From Apostichopus japonicus (taxonomy: Eukaryota > Echinodermata > Holothuroidea > Aspidochirotida > Stichopodidae): a DNA stretch of 64,000 nt. Below, piece by piece: positions 1 through 13,209 of the stretch (the stretch's first letter is position 1; every line of letters starts with the position of its first letter). The translations under genes were made by a program, and so were the position numbers. The notes beneath the pieces were generated by a model. It was not told the origin of the DNA. It worked only from the letters and a program-made list of their open reading frames with translations, and made no database searches. The DNA is taken from contig NC_092579.1 in assembly GCF_037975245.1 (NCBI RefSeq), positions 24,969,166 through 25,033,165 on the forward strand, read 5' to 3'.

Positions 1-2053
1 TGCGGTACCGATAAATAGAATGTGCTGTACCGATCAATCGATTGTTCGGTACCGATCAATCGAATGTGCGGTACCGATAAATAGAATGTGCGTTGCCAAT
101 AAATCGAATATGCGGTACCGATTAATCGAATGTGCGGTACCGATCAATCGAATGGGAAGTACCGATCAACCCGATGTGCGGTATCGATCAATCGAATGTA
201 CGGTACCAATTAATCGATTGTGCTGTACCGATCAATCGATTGTTCAGTACCGATCAATCGAATGAGCGGTAATTTTAATCGAATGTGCGGTTCCGATAAA
301 TAGAATGTGCGGTACCGATCAAAAGAATGTGCGGTACCGAAAAATCGAATGTACGTGCCGATCAAAAAATGTGCAAAACCGATCAATCGATTGTGCGGTA
401 CCGATCGATCGATTGTGCTGTACCGATCAATCGATTGTTCGGTACCGATCAATCGAATGTGCGGTACCGATCAATCGAATATGCGGTACCGATAAATCGA
501 ATGTGCGTTACCAGTTAATCGACTGTGCTGTACCGATAAATCGAATGTGCGTTACCGGTCAATCGAATGTGCGGTACCGATCAATCGAATGTGCCGTACC
601 GATTAATCGAATGTGGGGTACCTATCAATCGAATGTTCGGTACCGATCAATGGAATGTGCGGTGTCGATCAATCGAATGTGACTTGGCGATAAATCGAAT
701 GTGCGGTACCGATCAATCGAATGTGCGTTACCGATAAAACGAATATGCAGTACCGATCAATCGAATGTTCGGTACCGATAAATCGAATGTGCGTTACCAA
801 TTAATCGAATGTGCGGTACCGATCAATCGAATGTGCGTTACCTATTAATCGATTGAGCGGTACCGATCAACGATTGTGCGATACCGATCAATCGAATGTT
901 CGGTACCGATCAAACGAATGTGCGGTACCGATAAATAGAATATGCTGTACCGATCAATCGATTGTTCGGTACCGATCAATCGAATGTGCGGTACCGATAA
1001 ATAGAATGTGCGTTGCCAATAAATCGAATATGCGGTACCGATTAATCGAATGTGCGGTACCGATCAATCGAATGGGCAGTACCGATCAACCCGATGTGCG
1101 TTATCGATCAATCGAATGTGCGGTACCAATTAATCGATTGTGTGTAACCGATCAATCGATTGTTCAGTAGCGATCAATCGAATGTGCGGTAATTTCAATC
1201 GAATGTGCGGTACCGATAAATCGAATGTGCGTTACCAATTAATGGATTCTGCTGTACCGAAAAATCGAATGTGCATTACCGGTGAATCGAATGTGCGGTA
1301 CCGATCAATCGAATGTGCGTTGCCGATAAATCGAATACGCGGTACCGATTAATCGAATGTGCGGTACCTTTCAATGGAATGTGCGGTACCGATCAGTCGA
1401 ATGTGACTTGCCGATAAATCGAATTTGCGTTACCGATAAATCGATTGTGCTGTACCGATCAATCGATTGTTCGGTACCGATCAATCGAATGTGCGGTACC
1501 GATCAATCGAATGTGCGGAACCGATCAATCGAATGTGAGTTACCAATTAATGGATTCTGCTGTACCGAAAAATCGAATGTGCGTTACCGGTGAATCGAAT
1601 ATGCGGTATCGATTACTCGAATGTGCGCTACCTATCAATCGAATGTTCGGTACCGATCAATGGAATGTGCGGTGTCGATCAATCGAATGTGACTTGGCGA
1701 TAAATCGAATGTGCGGTACCGATCAATCGAATGTGCGTTACCGATAAAACGAATATGCAGTACCGATCAATCGAATGTTCGGTACCGATAAATCGAATGT
1801 GCGTTACCAATTAATCGAATGTGCGGTACCGATCAATCGAATGTGCGTTACCTATTAATCGATTGAGCGGTACCGATCAATCGATTGTGCGATACCGATC
1901 AATCGAATGTTCAGTACCGATCAAACGAATGTGCGGTACCGATAAATAGAATGTGCTGTACCGATCAATCGATTGTTCGGTACCGATCAATCGAATGTGC
2001 GGTACCGATAAATAGAATGTGCGTTGCCAATAAATCGAATATGCGGTACCGAT
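1..2053 (+). repeat. Higher-order repeat block, 3,429-bp offset, copy 1
   Basis: This block reads the same as 3,430-5,482 at a constant offset of 3,429 bp. It extends beyond the left edge. The two diverge at 2,054 (c) against 5,483 (t), after which each continues into a different monomer order. Part of the same order also recurs at an offset of 1,931 bp (3,383 onward against 5,314 onward), so this is a mosaic rather than a simple dimer. Confidence 0.9.
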
Positions 2054-2729
2054 CAATCGAATATGCGGTTCCGATCAAACGATTGTGCGGTACCGATCAA
2101 TTGAATATCCGGTACCGATTAATCGAATGTGCGGTACTGATCAATCGAATGTGCGGTACCGATAAATCAAAATCGAATGTGCGGTACCGATCAATTGAAT
2201 GTGCGGTACCGATAAATCGGATGTGTGTTGCCGATGAATCGAATGTGCGGTACCGATCAATCGAATGTGGGGTACCGATCAATCGAATGTGCGGTACCGA
2301 TCAATCGAAAGTGTGGTACCGATCAATCGAATGTGCGGTTCCGATAAGTCGAATGTGCGGTACATTTAAAAAGAATGTGCGGTACCGATTAAAAGAATGT
2401 GCGGTACCGAAAAATCGAATGTGCGTTGCCAATAAATCGAATGTGTGTTACCGATCAATCGAATGTGCGATTGATCAATGGAATGTGCGGTACCGATAAA
2501 TCGAATGTGCGGTACCGATCAATCGAATGTGCGGTACCGATCAATCGAAAGTGTGGTACCGATCAATCGAATGTGCGGTTCCGATAAGTCGAATGTGCGG
2601 TACATTTAAATCGAATGTGCGGTACATTCAAATAGAATGTGCGGTACCAATCAAAAGAATGTGCGGTACCGAAAAATCGAATGTGCGTTGCCGATAAATC
2701 GAATGTGTGCTACCGATCAATCGAATGTG

Positions 2730-2743
2730 CGATTGATCAATCG
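2730..2743. repeat. 14-bp perfect palindrome in a short (20-bp) monomer
   Basis: CGATTGATCAATCG is its own reverse complement. It arises where a monomer has lost the GGTACC core. The same form is found at 8,876-8,889 and many other places. At 2,470 the copy reads ATTGATCAATGG, which breaks the symmetry. Confidence 0.9.
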
Positions 2744-3429
2744 AATGTGCGGTACCGATAAATCGAATGTGCGGTACCGATCAATCGAATGTGCGGTACC
2801 GATCAATCGAATGTGCGTTACCAATTAATCGAATGTGCGGTACCGATCAATCGAATGTGCGTTACCTATTGATCGATTGAGCGGTACCGATCAATCGATT
2901 GTGCGATACCGATCAATCGAATGTGCGGTACCGATCAAACGAATGTGCGTTACCGATAAATAGAAGGTGCTGTACCGATCAATCGATTGTTCGGTACCGA
3001 TCAATCGAATGTTCGGTACCGATAAATAGAATGTGCGTTGCCAATAAATCGAATATGCGGTACCGATTAATCGAATGTGCGGTACCGATCAATCGAATGG
3101 GCAGTACCGATCAACCCGATGTGCGGTATCGATCAATCGAATGTGCGGTACCAATTAATCGATTGTGCTGTACCGATCAATCGATTGTGCTGTGCCAATA
3201 AATCGAATATGCGGTACCGATTAATCGAATGTGCGGTACCGATCAATCGAATGGGCAGTACCGATCAACCCGATGTGCGGTACCGATCAATCGAATGTGC
3301 GTTACCAATTAATCGAATGTGCGGTACCGATCAATCGAATGTGCGTTACCTATTAATCGATTGAGCGGTACCGATCAATCGATTGTGCGATACCGATCAA
3401 TCGAATGTTCAGTACCGATCAAACGAATG

Positions 3430-5482
3430 TGCGGTACCGATAAATAGAATGTGCTGTACCGATCAATCGATTGTTCGGTACCGATCAATCGAATGTGCGG
3501 TACCGATAAATAGAATGTGCGTTGCCAATAAATCGAATATGCGGTACCGATTAATCGAATGTGCGGTACCGATCAATCGAATGGGAAGTACCGATCAACC
3601 CGATGTGCGGTATCGATCAATCGAATGTACGGTACCAATTAATCGATTGTGCTGTACCGATCAATCGATTGTTCAGTACCGATCAATCGAATGAGCGGTA
3701 ATTTTAATCGAATGTGCGGTTCCGATAAATAGAATGTGCGGTACCGATCAAAAGAATGTGCGGTACCGAAAAATCGAATGTACGTGCCGATCAAAAAATG
3801 TGCAAAACCGATCAATCGATTGTGCGGTACCGATCGATCGATTGTGCTGTACCGATCAATCGATTGTTCGGTACCGATCAATCGAATGTGCGGTACCGAT
3901 CAATCGAATATGCGGTACCGATAAATCGAATGTGCGTTACCAGTTAATCGACTGTGCTGTACCGATAAATCGAATGTGCGTTACCGGTCAATCGAATGTG
4001 CGGTACCGATCAATCGAATGTGCCGTACCGATTAATCGAATGTGGGGTACCTATCAATCGAATGTTCGGTACCGATCAATGGAATGTGCGGTGTCGATCA
4101 ATCGAATGTGACTTGGCGATAAATCGAATGTGCGGTACCGATCAATCGAATGTGCGTTACCGATAAAACGAATATGCAGTACCGATCAATCGAATGTTCG
4201 GTACCGATAAATCGAATGTGCGTTACCAATTAATCGAATGTGCGGTACCGATCAATCGAATGTGCGTTACCTATTAATCGATTGAGCGGTACCGATCAAC
4301 GATTGTGCGATACCGATCAATCGAATGTTCGGTACCGATCAAACGAATGTGCGGTACCGATAAATAGAATATGCTGTACCGATCAATCGATTGTTCGGTA
4401 CCGATCAATCGAATGTGCGGTACCGATAAATAGAATGTGCGTTGCCAATAAATCGAATATGCGGTACCGATTAATCGAATGTGCGGTACCGATCAATCGA
4501 ATGGGCAGTACCGATCAACCCGATGTGCGTTATCGATCAATCGAATGTGCGGTACCAATTAATCGATTGTGTGTAACCGATCAATCGATTGTTCAGTAGC
4601 GATCAATCGAATGTGCGGTAATTTCAATCGAATGTGCGGTACCGATAAATCGAATGTGCGTTACCAATTAATGGATTCTGCTGTACCGAAAAATCGAATG
4701 TGCATTACCGGTGAATCGAATGTGCGGTACCGATCAATCGAATGTGCGTTGCCGATAAATCGAATACGCGGTACCGATTAATCGAATGTGCGGTACCTTT
4801 CAATGGAATGTGCGGTACCGATCAGTCGAATGTGACTTGCCGATAAATCGAATTTGCGTTACCGATAAATCGATTGTGCTGTACCGATCAATCGATTGTT
4901 CGGTACCGATCAATCGAATGTGCGGTACCGATCAATCGAATGTGCGGAACCGATCAATCGAATGTGAGTTACCAATTAATGGATTCTGCTGTACCGAAAA
5001 ATCGAATGTGCGTTACCGGTGAATCGAATATGCGGTATCGATTACTCGAATGTGCGCTACCTATCAATCGAATGTTCGGTACCGATCAATGGAATGTGCG
5101 GTGTCGATCAATCGAATGTGACTTGGCGATAAATCGAATGTGCGGTACCGATCAATCGAATGTGCGTTACCGATAAAACGAATATGCAGTACCGATCAAT
5201 CGAATGTTCGGTACCGATAAATCGAATGTGCGTTACCAATTAATCGAATGTGCGGTACCGATCAATCGAATGTGCGTTACCTATTAATCGATTGAGCGGT
5301 ACCGATCAATCGATTGTGCGATACCGATCAATCGAATGTTCAGTACCGATCAAACGAATGTGCGGTACCGATAAATAGAATGTGCTGTACCGATCAATCG
5401 ATTGTTCGGTACCGATCAATCGAATGTGCGGTACCGATAAATAGAATGTGCGTTGCCAATAAATCGAATATGCGGTACCGAT
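3430..5482 (+). repeat. Higher-order repeat block, 3,429-bp offset, copy 2
   Basis: Second copy of the block at 1-2,053. Diagnostic variants fall in the same order, including the short monomer GGTAATTTTAATC, the A6 form GATCAAAAAATGTGC, and the AGTAGCGATC variant. I found no length difference across the 2,053 compared positions. Confidence 0.9.
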
Positions 5483-7469
5483 TAATCGAATGTGCGGTAC
5501 CGATCAATCGAATGGGAAGTACCGATCAACCCGATGTGCGGTATCGATCAATCGAATGTACGGTACCAATTAATCGATTGTGCTGTACCGATCAATCGAT
5601 TGTTCAGTACCGATCAATCGAATGTGCGGTAATTTCAATCGAATGTGCGGTTCCGATAAATAGAATGTGCGGTACCGATCAAAAGAATGTGCGGTACCGA
5701 AAAATCGAATGTACGTGCCGATCAAAAATGTGCAAAACCGATCAATCGATTGTGCGGTACCGATCGATCGATTGTGCTGTACCGATCAATCGATTGTTCG
5801 GTACCGATCAATCGAATGTGCGGTACCGATCAATCGAATATGCGGTACCGATAAATCGAATGTGCGTTACCAGTTAATCGACTGTGCTGTACCGATAAAT
5901 CGAATGTGCGTTACCGGTCAATCGAATGTGCGGTACCGATCAATCGAATGTGCCGTACCGATTAATCGAATGTGGGGTACCTATCAATCGAATGTTCGGT
6001 ACCGATCAATGGAATGTGCGGTGTCGATCAATCGAATGTGACTTGGCGATAAATCGAATGTGCGGTACCGATCAATCGAATGTGCGTTACTGATAAAACG
6101 AATATGCAGTACCGATCAATCGAATGTTCGGTACCGATAAATCGAATGTGCGTTACCAATAAATAGAATGTGCGTTGCCAATAAATCGAATATGCGGTAC
6201 CGATTAATCGAATGTGCGGTACCGATCAATCGAATGGGCAGTACCGATCAACCCGATGTGCGTTATCGATCAATCGAATGTGCGGTACCAATTAATCGAT
6301 TGTGCTGTACCGATCAATCGATTGTTCAGTAGCGATCAATCGAATGTGCGGTAATTTCAATCGAATGTGCGGTACCGATAAATCGAATGTGCGTTACCAA
6401 TTAATGGATTCTGCTGTACCGAAAAATCGAATGTGCATTACCGGTGAATCGAATGTGCGGTACCGATCAATCGAATGTGCGTTGCCGATAAATCGAATAC
6501 GCGGTACCGATTAATCGAATGTGCGGTACCTTTCAATGGAATGTGCGGTACCGATCAGTCGAATGTGACTTGCCGATAAATCGAATTTGCGTTACCGATA
6601 AATCGATTGTGCTGTACCGATCAATCGATTGTTCGGTACCGATCAATCGAATGTGCGGTACCGATCAATCGAATGTGCGGTACCGATAAATCGAATGTGT
6701 GTTACCAATTAATCGATTCTGCTGTACCGATCAATCGATTGTTCGGTACCGATCAATCGAATGTGCGGTACCGATAAATAGAATGTGCGTTGCCAATAAA
6801 TCGAATATGCGGTACCGATTAATCGAATGTGCGGTACCGATCAATCGAATGTGCAGTACCGATCAACCCAATGTGCGGTATCGATCAATCGAATGTGCGG
6901 TACTGATCAATCGAATGTGCGGTACCGATAAATCGAATGTGCGTTACCAATTAATCGATTCTGCTGTACCGAAAAATCGAATGTGCATTACCGGTGAATC
7001 GAATGTGCGGTACCGATCAATCGAATGTGCGTTGCCGATAAATCGAATATGCGGTACCGATTAATCGAATGTGCGGTACCTTTCAATGGAATGTGCGGTA
7101 CCGATCAATGGAATGTGCGTTGCCGATCAGTCGAATGTGACTTGCCGATAAATCGAATGTGGGTTACCGATTAATAGAATGTGCGGTACCGATCAATCGA
7201 ATGTGCAGTACCGATCAACCCGATGTGCGGTATCGATCAATCGAATGTGCGGTACCAATTAGTCGATGGTGCTGTACCGATCAATCGATTGTTCGGTACC
7301 GATCAATCGAATGTGCGGTACCGACCAATCGAATGTGCGGTACCGATCAATCGAATGTGCGTTACCAATACATGGATTCTGCTGTACCGAAAAATCGAAT
7401 GTGCGTCACCGGTAAATCGAATGTGCGGTACCGATCAATCGAATGTGCGTTGCCGATAAATAGAATATG

Positions 7470-7491
7470 CGGTACCGATATTTCGGTACCG
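7470..7491. repeat. Hairpin with 9-bp arms inside the satellite
   Basis: CGGTACCGA, a four-base loop TATT, then TCGGTACCG form a perfect 9-bp stem. The structure spans exactly one monomer length. It recurs at 11,441-11,462 and, by its GATATTTCGG core, near 18,715, 33,763, 37,583, 39,637, 44,092, 46,146 and 48,359. Versions at about 10,269, 17,621 and 32,580 start CCGTACCGA, which shortens the stem. Confidence 0.85.
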
Positions 7492-7918
7492 GTCAATTGA
7501 ATGTGCGGTACCGATCAATCGAATGTGCGTTGCCGAAAAATCGAGTATGCGGTACCGATTAATCGAATGTGCGGTACTGATCAATCGAATGTGCGGGACC
7601 GATAAATCGAATGTGCGGTACCGACCAAAAGAATGTGCGGTACCGAAAAATCGAATGTGCGTTGCCGATAAATCGAATGTGTGTTATCGATCAATCGAAT
7701 GTGCGAATGATCAATCGAATGTGCGGTACCGATTAATCGAATGTGCTGTACCGATCAAAAGAATGTGCGGTACCGATCAATCGAATGTGCGGTACCGATA
7801 AATCGAATGTGCGTTACCAATTAATCGATTGTGCTGTACCGATCAATCGATTGTGCGGTACCGATCAATCGAATGTGCGTTGACGATCAATCGAATGTGA
7901 CTTGGCGATAAATCGAAT

Positions 7919-10900
7919 GTGCGGTACCGATCAATCGAATGTGCGGTACCGATAAATCGATTGTGCGGTACCGATCAATCGAATATGCGGTACCGATCAT
8001 TCCAATGTGGGGAACCGATCAATCTAACTTGCGGAATCCGATTAATCGAATGTGCGGTACCGATCAATCGAATGTTCGGAACCGATAACTCGAATGTGCG
8101 TTGCCGATCAATCAAATGTGCGGTACCGATCAATCGAATTTGCGGTACCGATCAACCGATTGTGCCGTACCGATTAATCGAATGTGCGGTACCTATCGAT
8201 CGAATGTGCGGTACCGATCAATAGATTGTTCGGTACCGATCTATCGAATGTGCGGTACCGATCAATCGAATATGCGGGACTGATAAATCGAATGTACGTT
8301 ACCGATCAATCGAATGTGCGTTACCGATCAAGCGAATGTGCGGTACCGATCAATCGAATGTGCGGTACCGATCAATCGAATGTGCGGTACCGATCAATCG
8401 AATGTGCGGAACCGATCAATCGAATATGCGGAATCCGATTAATCGAATGTGCGGTACCGATCAATCGAATATGCGGTTCCGATCAAACGATTGTGCGGTA
8501 CCGATCAATTGAATATCCGGTACCGATTAATCGAATGTGCGGTACTGATCAATCGAATGTGCGGTACCGATAAATCAAAATCGAATGTGCGGTACCGATC
8601 AATTGAATGTGCGGTACCGATAAATCGGATGTGTGTTGCCGATGAATCGAATGTGCGGTACCGATCAATCGAATGTGGGGTACCGATCAATCGAATGTGC
8701 GGTACCGATCAATCGAAAGTGTGGTACCGATCAATCGAATGTGCGGTTCCGATAAGTCGAATGTGCGGTACATTTAAAAAGAATGTGCGGTACCGATTAA
8801 AAGAATGTGCGGTACCGAAAAATCGAATGTGCCTTGCCGATAAATCGAATGTGTGTTACCGATCAATCGAATGTGCGATTGATCAATCGAATGTGCGGTA
8901 CCGATAAATCGAATGTGCGGTACCGATCAATCGAATGTGCGGTACCGATCAATCGAAAGTGTGGTACCGATCAATCGAATGTGCGGTTCCGATAAGTCGA
9001 ATGTGCGGTACATTTAAATCGAATGTGCGGTACATTCAAATAGAATGTGCGGTACCAATCAAAAGAATGTGCGGTACCGAAAAATCGAATGTGCGTTGCC
9101 GATAAATCGAATGTGTGGTACCGATCAATCGAATGTGCGATTGATCAATCGAATGTGCGGTACCGATAAATCGAATGTGCGGTACCGATCAATTGAATGT
9201 GCGGTACCGATCAATCGATTGTTCGGTACCGATCAATCGAATGTGCGTTGCCGATAAATCGAATATGCGGTACCGATTAATAGAATGTTCGGTACCGATC
9301 AATCGAATGTGCAGTACCGATCAACCCGATGTGCGGTATCGATCAATCGAATGTGCGGTACCAATTAATCGATGGTGCTGTACCGATCAATCGATTGTTC
9401 GGTACCGATCAATCGAATGTGCGGTACCGATCAATCGAATGTGCGGTACCGATCAATCGAATGTGCGTTACCAATTAATGGATTCTGCTATACCGAAAAA
9501 TCGAATGTGCGTTACCGGTGAATCGAATATGCGGTACCGATTACTCGAATGTGCGGTACCTATCAATCGAATGTTCGGTACCGATCAATGGAATGTGCGG
9601 TGTCGATCAATCGAATGTGACTTGGCGATAAATCGAATGTGCGGTACCGATCAATCGAATGTGCGTTACCGATAAAACGAATATGCAGTACCGATCAATC
9701 GAATGTTCGGTACCGATCAATCGAATATGCGGTACCGATAAATCGAATGTGCGTTACCAGTTAATCGACTGTGCTGTACCGATAAATCGAATGTGCGTTA
9801 CCGGTCAATCGAATGTGCGGTACCGATCAATCGAATGTGCGGTACCGATAAATCGAATGTGCGTTACCAATTAATCGATTGTGCTGTACCGATAAATCGA
9901 ATGTGCGGTACCGATCAATCGAATGTGCGTTGCCGATCAATCGAATATGCCGTACCGATTAATCGAATGTGGGGTACCGACCAATCGAATGTGCGGTACC
10001 GATCAATCGAATGTGCGTTGCCGATAAATCGAATACGCGGTACCGATTAATCGAATGTGCGGTACCTTTCAATGGAATGTGCGGTACCGATCAGTCGAAT
10101 GTGACTTGCCGATAAATCGAATTTGCGTTACCGATAAATCGATTGTGCTGTACCGATCAATCGATTGGATTCTGCTGTACCTAAAAATCGAATGTGCGTC
10201 ACCGGTTAATCGAATGTGCGGTACCGATCAATCGAATGTGCGTTGCCGATAAATAGAATATGCCGTACCGATATTTCGGTACCGGTCAATTGAATGTGCG
10301 GTACCGATCAATCGAATGTGCGTTGCTGATAAATCGAGTATGCGGTACCGATTAATCGAATGTGCGGTACTGATCAATCGAATGTGCGGGACCGATAAAT
10401 CGAATGTGTGGTACCGACCAAAAGAATGTGCGGTACCGAAAAATCGAATGTGCGTTGCCGATAAATCGAATGTGTGTTACCGATCAATCGAATGTGCGAT
10501 TGATCAATCGAATGTGCGGTACCGATCAGTCGAATGTGACTTGCCGATAAATCGAATTTGCGTTACCGATAAATCGATTGTGCTGTACCGATCAATCGAT
10601 TGTTCGGTACCGATCAATCGAATGTGCGGTACCGATCAATCGAATGTGCGGTACCGATAAATCGAATGTGTGTTACCAATTAATCGATTCTGCTGTACCG
10701 ATCAATCGATTGTTCGGTACCGATCAATCGAATGTGCGGTACCGATAAATAGAATGTGCGTTGCCAATAAATCGAATATGCGGTACCGATTAATCGAATG
10801 TGCGGTACCGATCAATCGAATGTGCGGTACCGATCAACCCAATGTGCGGTACCGATCAATCGAATGTGCGGTACCAATTTATCGAATGTGCGGTACCGAT

Positions 10901-13209
10901 AAATCGAATGTGCGTTACCAATTAATGGATTCTGCTGTACCGAAAAATCGAATGTGCATTACCGGTGAATCGAATGTGCGGTACCGATCAATCGAATGTG
11001 CGTTGCCGATAAATCGAATATGCGGTACCGATTAATCGAATGTGCGGTACCTTTCAATGGAATGTGCGGTACCGATCAATGGAATGTGCGTTGCCGATCA
11101 GTCGAATGTGACTTGCCGATAAATCGAATGTGGGTTACCGATTAATAGAATGTGCGGTACCGATCAATCGAATGTGCAGTACCGATCAACCCGATGTGCG
11201 GTATCGATCAATCGAATGTGCAGTACCAATTAGTCGATGGTGCTGTACCGATCAATCGATTGTTCGGTACCGATCAATCGAATGTGCGGTACCGACCAAT
11301 CGAATGTGCGGTACCGATCAATCGAATGTGCGTTACCAATACATGGATTCTGCTGTACCGAAAAATCGAATGTGCGTCACCGGTAAATCGAATGTGCGGT
11401 ACCGATCAATCGAATGTGCGTTGCCGATAAATAGAATATGCGGTACCGATATTTCGGTACCGGTCAATTGAATGTGCGGTACCGATCAATCGAATGTGCG
11501 TTGCCGATAAATCGAGTATGCGGTACCGATTAATCGAATGTGCGGTACTGATCAATCGAATGTGCGGGACCGATAAATCGAATGTGCGGTACCGACCAAA
11601 AGAATGTGCGGTACCGAAAAATCGAATGTGCGTTGCCGATAAATCGAATGTGTGTTACCGATCAATCAAATGTGCGATTGATCAATCGAATGTGCGGTAC
11701 CGATTAATCGAATGTGACTTGGCGAAAAATCGAATGTGCATGCCGATCAAAAAATGTGCAAAACCGATCAATAGATTGTGCTGTGCCGATCAATCGAATG
11801 TGCGGTACCGATCAATCGATTGTGCTGTACCGATCAATCGATTGTTCGGTACCGATCAAAAGAATGTGCGGTACCGATCAATCGAATGTGCGGTACCGAT
11901 AAATCGAAAGTGCGTTACCAATTAATCGATTGTGCTGTACCGATCAATCGATTGTGCGGTACCGATCAATCGAATGTGCGTTGCCGATAAATCGAATATG
12001 CGGTACCGATTATTCCAATGTGGGGAACCGATCAATCTAACTTGCGGAATCCGATTAATCGAATGTGCGGTATCGATCAATCGAATGTTCGGAACCGATA
12101 ACTCGAATGTGCGTTGCGATCAATCAAATGTGCGGTACCGATCAATCGAATTTGCGGTACCGATCAACCGATTGTGCCGTACCGATTAATCGAATGTGCG
12201 GTACCTATCAATCGAATGTGCGGTACCGATCAATAGATTGTTCGGTACCGATCTATCGAATGTGCGGTACCGATCAATCGAATGTGCGGGACTGATAAAT
12301 CGAATGTGCGTTACCGATCAATCGAATGTGCGTTACCGATCAAGCGAATGTGCGGGACTGATAAATCGAATGTGCGTTACCGATCAATCGAATGTGCGTT
12401 ACCGATCAAGCGAATGTGCGGTACCGATCAATCGAATGTGCGGTACCGACCAATCGAATGTGCGGTACCGATCAATCGAATGTGCGGAACCGATCATTCG
12501 AATATGCGGAATCCGATTAATCGAATGTGCGCTACCGATCAATCGAATATGCGGTTCCGATCAAACGATTGTGCGGTACCGATAAATTGAATATCCGGTA
12601 CCGATTAATCGAATGTGCGGTACTGATCAATCGAATGTGCGGTACCGATAAATCAAAATCGAATGTGCGGTACCGATCAATTGAATGTGCGGTACCGATA
12701 AATCGGATGTGTGTTGCCGATGAATCGAATGTGCGGTACCGATCAATCGAATGTGGGGTACCGATCAATCGAATGTGCGGTTCCGATAAGTCGAATGTGC
12801 GGTACATTTAAATAGAATGTGCGGTACCGATTAAAAGAATGTGCGGTACCGAAAAATCGAATGTGCGTTGCCGATAAATCGAATGTGTGTTACCGATCAA
12901 TCGAATGTGCGATTGATCAATCGAATGTGCGGTACCGATAAATCGAATGTGCGGTACCGATCAATCGAATGTGGGGTACCGATCAATCGAAAGTGTGGTA
13001 CCGATCAATCGAATGTGCGGTACATTTAAATCGAATGTGCGGTACATTCAAATAGAATGTGCGGTACCAATCAAAAGAATGTGCGGTACCGAAAAATCGA
13101 ATGTGCGTTGCCGATAAATCGAATGTGTGCTACCGATCAATCGAATGTGCGATTGATCAATCGAATGTGCGGTACCGATAAATCGAATGTGCGGTACCGA
13201 TCAATTGAA
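7919..13209 (+). repeat. About 7.3-kb higher-order repeat, copy 1
   Basis: The order of variant monomers here recurs at 15,250-20,474 and 30,298-35,522. The offset to the second copy steps through 7,331, 7,353 and 7,265 bp along its length. Each step is a multiple of 22, so copies differ by gain or loss of one to four whole monomers. Boundaries are approximate because every monomer resembles its neighbours. Confidence 0.8.
12289..12420 (+). repeat. 66-bp trimer duplicated in tandem
   Basis: The trimer starting GGGACTGATAAATCG and ending ACCGATCAAGCGAATGTGC occurs twice in a row here. The same doubling is at 19,554, 21,207, 34,602, 36,255 and 42,764. Homologous positions near 8,276, 15,608 and 30,656 have it once. 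Single and double states therefore mark different HOR lineages. Confidence 0.8.

Noticed and set aside
12532-12807. Recurrent 91-codon minus-strand open frame (also at 19,797, 21,450, 24,460, 27,580, 34,845, 36,498, 43,007)
   Set aside because: It recurs because the HOR recurs. It exists where variants such as CAATTG happen to remove the usual TGA. It is still only the reverse translation of the repeat.
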